A DNA stretch of 64,000 bases. Origin: Hygrocybe punicea (lineage: Eukaryota; Basidiomycota; Agaricomycetes; Agaricales; Hygrophoraceae). Position 1 is the first letter of the stretch. The number at the start of each line of letters is the position of its first letter. The DNA lies in the NCBI GenBank assembly GCA_963556145.1, contig OY744470.1, positions 806,001 to 870,000 of the forward strand, given 5' to 3'. Positions 22,681 to 33,829 of the stretch are shown piece by piece. Both the position numbers and the translations under genes were made by a program. Below the pieces are notes generated by a model, which saw nothing but the letters and a program-made list of their open reading frames with translations, was not told the DNA's origin and did not search any database.

Positions 22681-22830
22681 TTGTTTGTGCCATAGCTCCA
22701 AAACCGGTCCGCCAATTTTGTTCAAAATTTGCACAGGACATCTCATAGGTTATATGATGACTCTAAACCATCCCACCAAGTCAGATTTTGGTGCAAATTT
22801 TCCAATGCATTGCTACCAGGCATATATAAA
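22561..22830 (+). repeat. 270-bp direct repeat, left copy
   Basis: Nearly identical to 23,979-24,247. It begins in the last satellite unit and runs through CATAGCTCCAAAACCGGTCC to CCAGGCATATATAAA. Confidence 0.85.
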
Positions 22831-23119
22831 AGTTGGATTGTAAATGAACATGAGAAAGCTTTTGTGCTCACAATTGAGAGCCAGTAAGGATGTGAGACAG
22901 GATGTGAGTGACTTGGACACTTTATATTTGTGCTAAAGAAGAAATGCACTACCATACAAGCCCAGGATTCAAGATGTCTCTAAACTAAGTGTTGAATGAA
23001 GATAATGTCATAACACAAGACGACTTAGTAGCGACGAAGATGTAAACAAAGTCAAATTCCGTGAGGTGGTTACCTCTAACAGTCCAAGTATCCAACTGGA
23101 AAAGCCAGACAAGAGATTT

Positions 23120-23790
23120 TAAAAGTCACATACTCTGATGTCCAAATAGTGTATAGTATATCTAATGTATGGGAGCAAAATCCTGAGTTTCAGAGTGCTG
23201 TGAGTGAAGTTCACCTGCTGACTCCCAAGTGCTCAAAATCTCAGACATCAAATGGTCTAAAAATAGAATATTGGGCTGTCCCAATGGTGTATACAGTATG
23301 TCTAATGAATGGGACCAAAAGGCCAATTTTTAGAGGTCTGGGAGTGTCTTGGGATCAAGTTCACCCCCTAACCCCCAATGATGCAAAATCACAGACACCA
23401 AAGTCTCTAAAAATCAGGTATAAGGCTGTCCCAATAGTGTATATAGTATATCTAATGAATGGGACCAAAAGTATGATTTTTAGAGGCCTGTGAGTGTCTT
23501 GGGACCAAGTTCACCCCCTAACCCCTGATTACTCAAAATCACAGACACCAAAGTCTCTAAAAATCAGGTGTAAGGCTGTCCCAATAGTGTATATGGTATA
23601 TCTAATGAATGGGACCAAAAGTATGATTTTTAGAGGCCTGTGAGTGTCTTGGGACCAAGTTCACCCCCTAACCCCTGATTACTCAAAATCACAGACACCA
23701 AAGTCTCTAAAAATCAGGTGTAAGGCTGTCCCAATAGTGTATATGGTATATCTAATGAATGGGACCAAAAGTATGATTTTTAGAGGCCTG
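23120..23790 (+). repeat. Satellite array, 4-5 units of 150 bp
   Basis: TCTAATGAATGGGACCAAAA recurs at an exact 150-bp period (23,301, 23,451, 23,601, 23,751), with a diverged unit at 23,151. The units at about 23,491-23,640 and 23,641-23,790 are identical by eye, pointing to recent unequal exchange. Confidence 0.85.
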
Positions 23791-23978
23791 TGACTGGCGT
23801 GGGGCCATGGTCACCTGGTAACCACCATTTTAGGCATAACTCAAGAACGCGACCGCCAAATTTGTTTATATGGGGTTCAAAATGCTTACGATGATATATC
23901 CTACCGATTCTGAGACTCTCTGGCTCAAAATTTTGATGCAAAAAATGGGCTGTTTTACCAACTATGGGTCCCTGACCC

Positions 23979-24247
23979 TCAAATCACTTGTTCTGGGGGC
24001 TATTTGATCACCACATTCCATTGAAATGATCTCCCGGACCATTTTGTGAATGCATTCTTGAGATATGCCGATGTGCTCCTCATACCACCTTCTACCCCTT
24101 GTTTGTGCCATAGCTCCAAAACCGGTCCGCCAATTTTGTTCAAAATTTGCACAGGACATCTCATGGGTTATATGATGACTCTTAACCATCCCACCAAGTC
24201 AGATTTTGGTGCGAATTTTCCAACACATTGCTACCAGGCATATATAA
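23979..24247 (+). repeat. 270-bp direct repeat, right copy
   Basis: Second copy of 22,561-22,830 with about six differences. The pair brackets the 150-bp satellite array. Confidence 0.85.
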
Positions 24248-24390
24248 ATACCATCTTTGAAATATAGGGCTTTGACATGCATTTTCTCAGTGTGCATCCA
24301 CTTTTGACGTCGCATTTTCTGAATTTGCTAGGTATTTCTAGCTCTAGAGTGGACAGAGTCAGCAACTTACTACTATCAATAGTCGACTAG

Positions 24391-25278
24391 TTGCTTGGCC
24401 TCTATAATCACACTGGTACTATATCTATCGCCTTGTTCGGCAGGACTGATGTCGACTCTTCCATGACGCCTACCATGGTTCAATCCGGTGGTCAGCCGGA
24501 GCGGTTCTTCAAAGAAGTGATGCTACGCGATTCAGAAGATGTCGTACGACTATTTGACAGTTGGGCGGTGACAGTATTTGCTAGTACGTGCTGACCAGCG
24601 CTGACCTTTTGTAAGTCCGCCAATATTAATCATATGCGGCATATACCTTAGATGCGCCCCCTGTGGACACACGTGCTGCTCTTCGCACTGAGATATCTGA
24701 GCTCATAGCATTGGGTTTTAGTGAACTTCAAAGTGACTCTTTTAGCGTATTGTTCTGACTTTAAGCCAGGCTACGTTACCAACAACAAGTGCAGGAAAAT
24801 GCAGTACGAAAACTACACTGTTGCCATCAAGCTGCAATATGGTGTTGATCTTGTTGGCTTTCCTGGAGAGATGCGGAACCCTTCGAAGATAGGAAATGTT
24901 GCCGACCTTCAAGTAATCAGGGATAAGTTAAAGTCCGGGGCTTGCAAATGGGTGAAGATGTCGAGGGAAGACAAGGCAGCATGGGCTGAAAAGATGCAGG
25001 GCGAGGGAGGAAGGCAAAGGGCAGTCCGTTCTGACCTTGGGACCAAGAGGCCTCGGAAATACACACTCACGGAATCATCCATAGGAAATAGGAAGGGCGG
25101 GCGAGATATTGATAGCGGTAGTGACGATAACAATTCTGGCGATGGTGAACGTGCTGAGACATCGAAGAGGAGAATACCATTAAGGGCAAGAGAGAAACGC
25201 CAACGAGTTGAGAAGGCTCTTCCGCCCGCTTTCAAGAGTGCAGAGTTCGTGCTATCCGATGACGAGGATAGCGACTAA
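24391..25278 (+). CDS. Conserved hypothetical protein, acidic/basic C-terminus
   Basis: At least three exons are suggested: about 24,391-24,582 (ending LFDSWAVTVFA), about 24,654-24,717 (PPVDTRAALRTEISELIALG) and about 24,766-25,278. The last reads MQYENYTVAIKLQYGVDLVG, then NPSKIGNVADLQVIRDKLKS and KWVKMSREDKAAW. It then becomes Ser/Asp/Lys-rich with a bipartite NLS-like KRPRK and ends LSDDEDSD. I recall this (Y-x-N-Y)...(Y-G-V-x-L-x-G) block from uncharacterised Agaricomycete proteins; no function is known to me. The first exon and true start are uncertain. Confidence 0.5.
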
Positions 25279-25859
25279 TTACTTTGTTTTGATGTTATAA
25301 ATAACAATGAAACTCTGACCCTGAGGCCTGAGGCTTGAGAAGGAGTGCACTCTATTATACATTTTTCCTTGATTTTTACGATTTTTTTTGAGGGTTTTTG
25401 AGTGGGTTATCGAGCTCATCGTTGTGTACAGCGAGCATGAAGGTTTGGCCAATGGCGGAGTCGCGGCGGGAGTTGCCGATGCATGCAGTATCTAACCGGC
25501 TGACATAGGGCACTCTGAGGTAGTCAAAAACCACAAAGTCCAAGAGGGACTTAAGGATATCTAGTGGGTGACGCGGAATAGGGTAGTTTCCATTCTAATT
25601 AGTTAGGTACGTGTGACACTACACTACTTCTTATAGTAAAGGGTAGGTGAGATTATCAGGTGCAAAATCCTACCCAATGATGGTAGTATTACCCATTTAT
25701 CACTCTTACTATTTGAGGAAATTTCACGTTCAAGCATCATGAGAAAAAAAACTGTTGATGTCATTATTTTCGGGAAGCGCTGTAAATGTGCGAAACGCAG
25801 TCTCTGCACCATCTCACAATACACCGAGACAAGTAATGCCTGCAGTGGGTACGGGGCTC
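25279..25859. other. Intergenic, no gene seen
   Basis: AT-rich in parts, with no splice-consistent conserved frame and no clear repeat. Confidence 0.5.
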
Positions 25860-26944
25860 AATTCAACCTCTCCAAACTAACTACCACCAGGTTCCCCTAC
25901 AGTTACACGGTCTTCGCTGTTGTCTTCTAACTGATCCCATTGCAACCTGCCGACATCTGAAATATTGATTGTGGTTATGTATTGTAAAATGACCTGACTC
26001 ACGCATTACCCAAGTCTACCGTGCTCTTCGGGTATAACGTCTCCCAAACGTTGATGAATTAAATAAAGGAATTGGTTCGCGACCCGGGTTCCAATACGCA
26101 TGAGCTTAGACCATTGCAGTGGTAACATCAGATCTGCTGGTGCGGTGATGAGAGATTGTAAATCAGGGTCTTCATTCGGCAGGTCCATAATGTCAAGTTC
26201 GTCATCAGATGTACCGTCATCCATAGCAAATCCTCGCCAGTCTCCAGGATAGTCCTCTTCCCCTTCATCCTCCTCATCTAAGCGGAACAGCTGCACCGCA
26301 CCCTCCGGAAGGTCGGCTTTTCGAAGGCATCGGCATGACCACCAATCGCCGCTACAAGCAATAAGACAAACTTCTTCCTGGAGAGGATACATTTCAAAGA
26401 GGTAAGCTCCCTGACGGTCTGCATCCCGCTGTGCCAACAACATCCATACTCCTACGCCTGTGATCGCAGACCCACGTTTTGCACTCCGTTTGACTTCGAC
26501 AAGAGCCGGAATCCCAGCGTATCTGATTCTATCAGCGACGCGGCGAGATGGCAGGGTGCGGACGACGGCAAAATCGGGAGTGAGGGAATGGACATCTCTG
26601 GATGGCACCGAAGAGGCAAAGGAGACGATGGTCTCAAGAGTCGAATCAGGATCGACATCGTCTGATTCCTCATCTGCTGGAGGGGTATCTTTGGGATAGT
26701 AGAGTGTAAATTGAGGAATAGGGATGAGGCGGGGAGTGCCAGCAGTCAGGTCCGTCAGGACTCTGTTCCAGAAGCCGTACCAAGGGCATTCGAGGTTGCG
26801 CGGGTTTGTTGCCCTGCTGGACGCGAACTTTTTCGCCCAACGAAGTTTTTCAATAGAGCCAGGGTCGACTGCTTGACCAGGCAGGATGAAAGTCTGCGAC
26901 ACCTGGATTGACATGATTAAAGTCTGCGACACCAGGATTGACAT
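25860..26944 (-). CDS. PD-(D/E)XK nuclease-like protein
   Basis: The main exon runs 26,944 to about 26,006, about 312 residues. TPDFAVVR (about residue 125) followed by PALVEVKRSAKRG (about 150) gives a PD...E-V-K arrangement. This is the metal-binding signature of restriction-endonuclease-like folds. A cysteine/tryptophan-rich block (CSGDWWSCRCLRK) and an acidic stretch (EEDEGEEDY) follow. The C-terminus probably continues in a small exon near 25,955-25,870 (GRLQWDQLEDNSEDRVTVGE) after an intron with a GTAATG donor. Whether it is active is unknown. Similar nuclease-like proteins are common in mushroom genomes, often near mobile elements. The tandem SQTLIMSIQVSQTFILPG start suggests the second Met as an alternative start. 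Confidence 0.55.
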
Positions 26945-27060
26945 GATTCATTTTTGCCACGTGACTGCTTTGTTCGTTTGTCACCCAAACTCATGTAGGT
27001 ATTCTCCTGCAGCCTTTAAACTGCATATCCTGATGCCTCCAAAGGGAACACCGACAGACT

Positions 27061-27408
27061 GTATTACCCATCCCTTCTTCTGGAAAAGGCCTCCGAAAGC
27101 GCCTCAGGGTGTACGGATACGCAGTCGATTTAGCCTGGTTGGCAGACTTCAGTGTAAAGCACGGACTCGGCAGCAGAGGCGACGGCGGTCTTGCAGTAAA
27201 AGCTTGCCAGAGAATCATGCGCCAGACGAGTCCCACCCAATCCACCCTCGTACGAACCACGCACCCTGATGGCTCAGTCTGTTTCATCATCGGCCATAAC
27301 AAAAATCAGGAGGGGCTTGATTATATCACGGAGGAGAGGATCAAATTATTTCAGAATGTGATGGGCTTGGATCCGGAGGAACGGCCGTCTTGGTTTGTGC
27401 GCCTATAA
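27061..27408 (+). CDS. Small hypothetical protein
   Basis: The frame reads KRLRVYGYAVDLAWLADFSV, then HPDGSVCFIIGHNKNQ and ends ERPSWFVRL-stop. The composition looks protein-like and not random. The start is unclear: no ATG lies upstream in frame near it, so a 5' exon (perhaps the MPPKGTPTDCITHPFF frame at 27,032) may be spliced on. I do not recognise a function. It converges with the minus-strand frame at 27,430-27,906. Confidence 0.35.
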   Translation, partial: VLPIPSSGKGLRKRLRVYGYAVDLAWLADFSVKHGLGSRGDGGLAVKACQRIMRQTSPTQSTLVRTTHPDGSVCFIIGHNKNQEGLDYITEERIKLFQNVMGLDPEERPSWFVRL

Positions 27409-27429
27409 TCCTTTTGTCTACGGAGGTAG

Positions 27430-27906
27430 GGTCATCTCTGCCACCAGTGTCGAAGGTCTGGGAACTCACGTAATCTCGTAGAGCAAATTGTTCGGAGTAC
27501 AATTTCGCTGCCACATCATCTTCTATCCGGTTGCCTACAGCTTGAGCATCTGCTGCAGTAGTTAGTGACCCAATAGTTGCAATTTGTGATGCTTTCGCTG
27601 TTGTAGAAGTGAGTAAAAACCATATCCTCTTCGCCCACTGCTTTCGGTGAAATCCTGGCCTAAATGCACGCTGTATCCAGCTGAACATATTCTGGAGATT
27701 ATGTTGTTCCTCTGTAGTCATTTCTATGACCTTAACGGCTCTGTTTGCTCTTCACGTTCAGAAAGTATTTCGTCGCTCACCTGTTGCGTCCATGATGTAA
27801 CCCCATTATACTCGCTCCCACCTAGTGAGTCATTCTCCCTTTGTCGTTTGGTCGACTTAAGCACCACTTGGCTTCCACCACGACCACGACTTTCCATTCC
27901 CACCAT
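27430..27906 (-). CDS. Hypothetical protein (two frames, probable intron)
   Basis: Starts MVGMESRGRGGSQVVLKSTK. After VTSWTQQ a GTGAGC donor occurs, and the reading then resumes with TTEEQHNLQNMFSWIQRAF and VGNRIEDDVAAKLYSEQFAL in another frame. An intron of about 60 nt is implied but the join is not certain. No domain is recognised. Confidence 0.3.
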
Positions 27907-28456
27907 TGTATAGGCTCGAGGAGGGCTTCAAGCAGCGCAGGGTACCAGCCCTAGTACACCCGAAGACGAGTCAGAACCAACCCAACTCACCGTATGTCTC
28001 ATGTGCTCCATTAAACCTACAGGAGCCCCCATTCTTCTGACTGAAACCCCGCACCGCTAGCGTAATACTCAAGGCAGTCATCGCCAGATGGCCTCGTAGT
28101 TAAGCAACTGTGCCACCGCTCCCTCTCAGGGGGAAGTGAATCGCCGACGGCCAAAAGGTGACACCAATATGAGCAACAGTGTCGGCAGATTCATGTCCCT
28201 CCCACCGGACTTGTACAGCATAACAGCACCATCATTCATTTCAGATCCCCCGTCGGACAACCAGTTCACGTTTTGCAAATAACGATGCTGAAGAGAATCA
28301 GTTCCTTGGTCAACACGATGTGGACCTTATTATGGCACCATTGGCAGATGGAGTTTTCGATGGAACCCTCTGACATTTTCCGCTCCTTCTCAATCCAGGT
28401 GGACCCGCTCAATATTTAGGCAGCATCAGCAGAGGAATCATTCTGTTGAATTTCCG
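27907..28456. other. Intergenic region upstream of the HAD-terpene cyclase gene
   Basis: No conserved frame or repeat is seen. It presumably holds the promoter of the + strand gene at 28,457. Confidence 0.4.
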
Positions 28457-30390
28457 ATGTCCAGTATCGTCTTAGGGATCGAACCGAGCTCACCTCTCCC
28501 CTTGCCACTCCCTTCGTTCAACTCCTCAAAGGCCTCAAACCATAACGACTCACTCTCTTCTCCAGCGGCTCTCGTCGTCGAACGAGACACAACAACCCTA
28601 CCTAACCGTCAGATCAAAAACATAATCTTCGACCTCGGCGACGTCCTCTTCAAATGGTCTGCAGCCTCCCCGGATTCACCCCTTCCACCCAAGCCACTGA
28701 AACAAATCCTTCGTTCTGCCGCGTGGTTCGAGTACGAGAGAGGGAACATCTCCGAAGACGAGGCGTACGCAAAAGGCGCTGAAGAGTTTGATGTACCTGT
28801 AGAACATGTTGCTCGTGCTTTCCAGGCCGCTCGGAGCACTCTCAGGAGCGACCCAAAAATGCTCGAGATCATCCGGGAACTCAGGGCATCTGGAAAGGCA
28901 ATCTTCGCCATGTCAAATATATCCGCACCGGACTGGGAAGTCCTCAAGACCAAGGCTGATCCGTCAGATTGGGCCCTCTTCGATATGGTCTTTATCTCGT
29001 AAGAAAAAATTTCTTTAACCAGCCTTCTTCACTGGCAGTCCCCCCCCAGTCTTCTCCTAGACTCACGATTTCATACTGATCCTCCTCGGAACTCCAGAGC
29101 CGAAGCACATGAACGCAAACCAAATGTCGGATTCTACCAGCACGTTTTCACCGAAGCAGGGATAGATCCAAAGCAAACGGTCTTCGTGGACGACAAGGTT
29201 GAAAACGTGCTGACCGCCCGCTCGTTTGGTGTGCGCGGTATCATATTCGATGATGCTGATAACGTCATTCGTCAACTGAAAAATCTATGTGAGGATCCCA
29301 TTCAACGGGCTTGGTCCTTCTTGCGCACCAACAAGAAGCAACTCCCGTCTGTAACCTCGAACGGCGTTACCCTGAGCGAGGTATGCAATAAACCCAAGGT
29401 CCTGGTGCACGCTATATTAGCTCACATTACTTTATTTGTCTGGATAGAATTTCGCGCGATTGCTGATTCTGGAAGCGACCGGCGACAGTTCGCTCGTCGA
29501 TTTCGTCAAGCATCCTAGACATTTTAATTTTTTCCAAGGCAAGTTCCCCCGGGTATATATATATCGAGTCATGGCAAAGCTAACTCGATCATTCAGGCAG
29601 CGGGACACTCACAACTGAACGGTTCCCGTACGTTATTCCAATCATTCCAAATAGACGATGGCGCTGCGCGCGCGCGCACGCTTACGGACTCTCTCTCTCT
29701 CTCCATCGATAGAAATGATTTAGATACCACTTCCATCGGTCTGACGGTGTCGACGCATGTCGAGTCCAAGATCAAACATGAAGTCATGGACGAAATGCTT
29801 GCGTTCCGTAATAAAGATGGCATCATTCAAGTCTACTTTGACCACTCTCGGCCACGCATAGGTAGGTATTACCGTCCTCATCAGCATCCCATGCATTGAT
29901 TACACTGAAACTACACTATCACCACCATCACCACCACCACCACCACCACCACTACCTTGACGGTTACACATTAGATCCCGTCGTCTGCGTCAATGTCCTC
30001 TCGCTCTTCTACCGCAACGGCCGGGGACACGAGCTAGATTCGACTCTGGACTGGGTAGAGAACGTTCTCGTACACCGCGCATACGTCGATGGGACGCTCT
30101 ACTACGCAACGCCAGAAACCTTCCTCTTCTTCCTCGCACGTCTTATCCAGTATGCGGCGCCGGCTCGGGCGAGTATTCAGCTCGCGCGTGGCGGAACTAT
30201 TCGGCCGAGAGGGCGACACCCTCGCTCTCGCGATGCGCATAATCGCAGCAGCGACCGTGGACATGGTGTATCGCCCCGATTTCGAGCGTTTATTGTCGAT
30301 GCAGCAGGCGGATGGGTCATGGACTCAAGGCTGGTTTTACAAGTATGGGGCATCTGGGCTGGTGATTACATCAGTAAAACAGGTATTCTA
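28457..30390 (+). CDS. HAD-like hydrolase fused to class II-type terpene cyclase (AstC/drimane-synthase type)
   Basis: Exons read: 28,457-28,998, 29,098-29,380, 29,448-29,538, 29,597-29,637, 29,713-29,861 and 29,975 to about 30,390. The N-terminal half is a HAD domain: [11 protein letters not shown] (nucleophile motif), [11 protein letters not shown] and FVDDKVENV. The C-terminal half has the cyclase motif [11 protein letters not shown] (DxDTT) and QADGSW...YKYG. Family knowledge: fungal HAD-terpene cyclases such as AstC cyclise farnesyl diphosphate to drimane-type products. The intron after FNFFQ has a GC donor (GCAAGT). One oddity: at about 30,150-30,182 the frame shifts by one (either an indel or an implausible 31-nt intron). 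Downstream of YKYG the expected short C-terminus is missing or spliced into purine-rich DNA, so the gene may be damaged. Confidence 0.75.
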
Positions 30391-30479
30391 CTTACTCATC
30401 TTAATTGTCTTAGTTCACTTGAGTAAGACCATTAAGACAACTAAGATATGATAAGACAACTAAGATAGGATAAGTAAGT

Positions 30480-30960
30480 AGTGACAACTTGGGGTTAGCC
30501 TCGTAGGGGGATGAGGAGGGGGAGGGAGCCTGAGGATGAGGATGAGGAGGGGGAAGGGGGAAGGTGGGATGGAGGGGGGGATGAGGATGAGGGGGAGGGG
30601 GATGAGGATGAGGGGGAGGGGGAGGGGGATGAGGATGAGGGGGAGGGGGATGAGGATGAGGAGGGGGAGAGGGAGGGGGGATGTGGAAGGGGAGAGGGAG
30701 GGGGGATGTGGAAGGGGAGAGGGAGGGGGGATGTGGAAGGGGAGAGGGAGGGGGGAGGAGTAGGTGGGAGGGGGATGAGAAGGAGGAGGAGGAGGGGGAG
30801 GGAGAGGGGGGATGTGGAAGGGGAGAGGGAGGGAGATGAGAAGGAGGAGGAGGAGGAGGAGGAGGGGGATGAGGATGAGGATGAGGATGAGGAGGGGAAG
30901 AGGGAGAGGAATGCGGATGAGGAGGGGTGGGGAGAGGGATGTGGGGATGAGAGTGTAGTA
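30480..30960 (+). repeat. Purine-rich GGGGATGAGGATGAG tract
   Basis: About 480 bp of almost pure G/A with GATGAG and GGAGAGGGAGG blocks. Apparent long frames on both strands (Asp/Glu/Gly-rich one way, Pro/His/Ser-rich the other) are products of composition. Confidence 0.8.
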
Positions 30961-31281
30961 TTACAGTTAAGAGTAATGTTATATGCTCCATGGAAAATCT
31001 AGGATAACTTCCCAATAACATAGCTTGAACATAAGTAGTCTAGTGTTACAGTTAAGAATAATGTTATATGCTTTATGGAAAATCTATGATGACTTGAACA
31101 TAAGTAATTGAAATGACCACGAATGTGCTGTACAAATTTCATGTGGAATGTCGAATTCCTTCACTGTCCTTCTCTTTATCCTCAGCTCCTTTTCCATATT
31201 TCTCACAAGATGACTCAAGAAAGACGTTTCAGACCCAGAGCAGAAGACAAGGGCTAATAAAATTGAGGGTTGCAAACACTC

Positions 31282-31760
31282 TGCAAATTACAAGCAGCAC
31301 GACAACAGGATGGTCTGGTTGAAGACGGAAAAGGTAGAGATGGCCAGTGACAGAGAAATCATTGCATTTTTCAACTGTAAGTTCTTAGTCAGAAGATGTG
31401 GTATGTTTCATGTTTTCAACCATTTCTGTAAGAGAACAGAATGGAGTAGGGGCTGGAGTAGGGGTTGGGAGATGGAGTGTGAGATGGGGATGAAGAGAGG
31501 GAGGGGGTGGGGGTGGGGGTGCAAATTACAAGCAGCAGAACAACAGGATGGTCTGGTTGAAGACAGAAAAGATAGAGATGGCCAGTGATAGAGAAATCAT
31601 TGCATTTCTCAACTGTAAGTTCTTAATCAGAAGATGTGGTATGTTTCATGTTTTCAACCATTTCTGTAAGAGACCAGAATGGAGTAGGGGCTAGAGTAGG
31701 GGTTGGGTGATGGAGTGGGAGATGGGGATGAAGAGAGGAAGGGGAAGGAGGAAGGGGGAT
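31282..31760 (+). repeat. Two tandem units of about 239 bp
   Basis: The block beginning GCAAATTACAAGCAGCA at 31,282 recurs at 31,521, each followed by GGATGGTCTGGTTGAAGAC, GATGGCCAGTGA and CATTTCTGTAAGAGA. Confidence 0.8.
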
Positions 31761-32460
31761 TGCAAATGCAAATGGGGATAAGAACAGGATGAGGGAGGGA
31801 AATGAAGGGGGAGATGAGGATGAGGAGAGGGGAGAGGAATGCAAATGCAAATTGGGATGAGATCAGGAAGGGGAGGAGGTTGGGCAGGGGCAGGGAGATG
31901 AGATGGGGATAAGAAGGAGGAGCAGGATGTGGATGTGAATGGAGATAAGCACAGGAAGAGGGAGGGGGTTGGTGTGGGGCAGTGAGATGGAGGGGAGGAT
32001 GCAGATGGGAGGATGCAGATGTGGATGCAAATAGGGATGAGCATCAGATGAGGCAGGGGGTTGGGAAGGGGTGGGAGCATTGGGGGGAAGGGGGATGAGA
32101 ATGGGATGAGAACAGAACTGGAGAGGGGGTTGGGCAGGACAATCAAGGGCAAGATGAGGAGGGGGATGTGAATGTGAATGGAGATGAGAACAGAAAGATG
32201 CAGGGTAGAGGTAGATTAATAGAGGGAGTGAGAGAGGGGGATGTGGATGTGAATCGGGATGAGAACAGCATGAGGAGGGGGAGAGGATGCACCTGTGAAT
32301 GGGAATGTGAACAGGAAGGGGCCAGAGAATTGAGCTGAGGCAGGGGCAGATGGATTGAGAGGACACAGATGTGGATGTAAATGGAGATTCACACACCAAG
32401 GAGGAGGGGGTTGGGCAGCTGCAGGGACAGGGGTATGGAGAGGGGGATGGGGATGAGTGT
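31690..32460 (+). repeat. Degenerate purine-rich GATGGGGATGAGAACAGG repeat
   Basis: An irregular repeat of GATGNGGATGNGAATG-type phrases over about 770 bp. No gene. The Pro/His-rich minus-strand frames are artefacts. Confidence 0.7.
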
Positions 32461-32761
32461 TACGGTTAAGAATAATGTTACAATGTAGACCCGGTCCTTG
32501 AGACACAACTTTGAAAGTGGTCTCCCTTGGCCTCAAATGCTTATTTACCTCTAAACCAAGTACTTAGGTATATTTTAAAGTATCTCAAGTTAATTACCCA
32601 AAAGTATCTCAAGGTTCCAAGCAGATCTGAATGAGTCTCCCTCCATGACACGATTGAGTGTCGGTTGTCACGCCAAACGCGACCTTGAGACAGGTGTGAC
32701 ATGTCACCTATGTTACCGACATTCCGAGTCAACCAGCTCCGTCTGCACAATGTTCGTCTTG

Positions 32762-33829
32762 TCATTCACTTTCCGAGCCCGAACCTTCACTAGAACTACT
32801 CTTGATACCCTCCGGCACTGAAACCTTGCACTTTTTTGGTCGTGTTGGCTTCTTGGGATGCCTCTTCTTCACAACTCTCTGGTGTGAGAGCTTCTCACAC
32901 TCCAACTTCCATCTTTCAACAGCCTCGTTGTGCTCTTCCAAGGCCAGTTTCCATTTCTTCTCAATATCTTCTTTCTCAGCTCTTCTCCATGCTCTTTCAG
33001 CTGCCCTACCCTCCTTGGCTGATTGCTTGTCACTTCTCTTTGCTGTGTCTCGTTCTATCTCCTCAATCAACCTCTTGTCTGTCAACCACCGCCCTTTCCC
33101 ATCTGGAAACAACTTGGTGCGGTCATTTTTCTTCTTGTTCTCTTTGGCATTGAGGACCTGACTCTGTTTCTCGACAAAGATGTTCTGTAGCACCATTTGT
33201 GCATGAGCGCCCTCGATTATGGAATTCCGAGCTTGGATGTGTTGTCGTGCCAATTCCAAGTTATCAGTGAGGTCTTTTATCTGTTCCAATAGCTGTTCCC
33301 ATGTCTGATAAGGTGTTGCAGCTGCTATGCCTGGCTGAGGCCAATTAGGGATGGAGATTGGGGGTGGTGCCTCAAGAACTGGCACCGGAATTGCGCTGTG
33401 GGAGGTCACTGGTTTATTTGATAGCAAGAAACTTCCGGATGCTGTGGCAGCAAGGCCTGCTGTCATCAACCGGATTCGTTTTGAAGGTGAGTCATCATGT
33501 AGTATGGGATCGATATCAGCATCGCCAATCTTTCTTTGCAGAGTGGCAGTAGCGTTTCCACTTGGTGAACATTCAATTTCGGTGGTCTGGTGATCTTGTG
33601 GCTGGTGAGTGTCGGGATCAATATCAAATTCTGTGGGAAGGTGCTGACAGAAGGCCGTCATGATTGCCCGCACGGGACTGGGCTGCTGGAGGGGGAACAC
33701 GCCTTTTATGGAGCTTGGCTCACTTGGTTTCATTTGTGTGGGAGTGATAATGGAGGGATCAAAAGGATGGATACCAGTGGCAAAACGCTGCAGTGACAGT
33801 CTCCGGAGTGAAAGCACGGAGGAAGGCAC
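32762..33829 (-). pseudogene. Pogo-like DDE transposase, 3' part (split by the hAT-like element)
   Basis: The frame carries ATGIHPFDPSIITPTQMKPS, the typical junction after the DDE domain of basidiomycete pogo/Jerky-type transposases. A Pro-rich linker, a coiled coil (LELARQHIQARNSIIEGAHA) and a Lys/Arg-rich C-terminus ending SSEGSGSESE follow. The upstream part of the same gene lies at 42,654-42,945, beyond the inserted element. A single extra T in a T4 run at 33,782-33,785 shifts the frame between AAF and ATGIHPF. The gene is therefore dead from both the insertion and the frameshift, as read. Confidence 0.75.

Noticed and set aside
21286..22741. Several minus-strand frames with repeated ISQECIHK and MECGDQIAPRTSDLR
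   Set aside because: They are the 146-bp satellite read in one frame and recur with the monomer.
30152..30182. 31-nt GT-AG intron in the terpene cyclase gene
   Set aside because: It restores the frame but is far shorter than any other intron here (about 47-70 nt); an indel is more likely.
30410..31021. 203-aa Pro/His/Ser-rich frame on the minus strand (and acidic Gly-rich frames on the + strand)
   Set aside because: Translation of simple purine repeats; no start context, introns or conserved motif.
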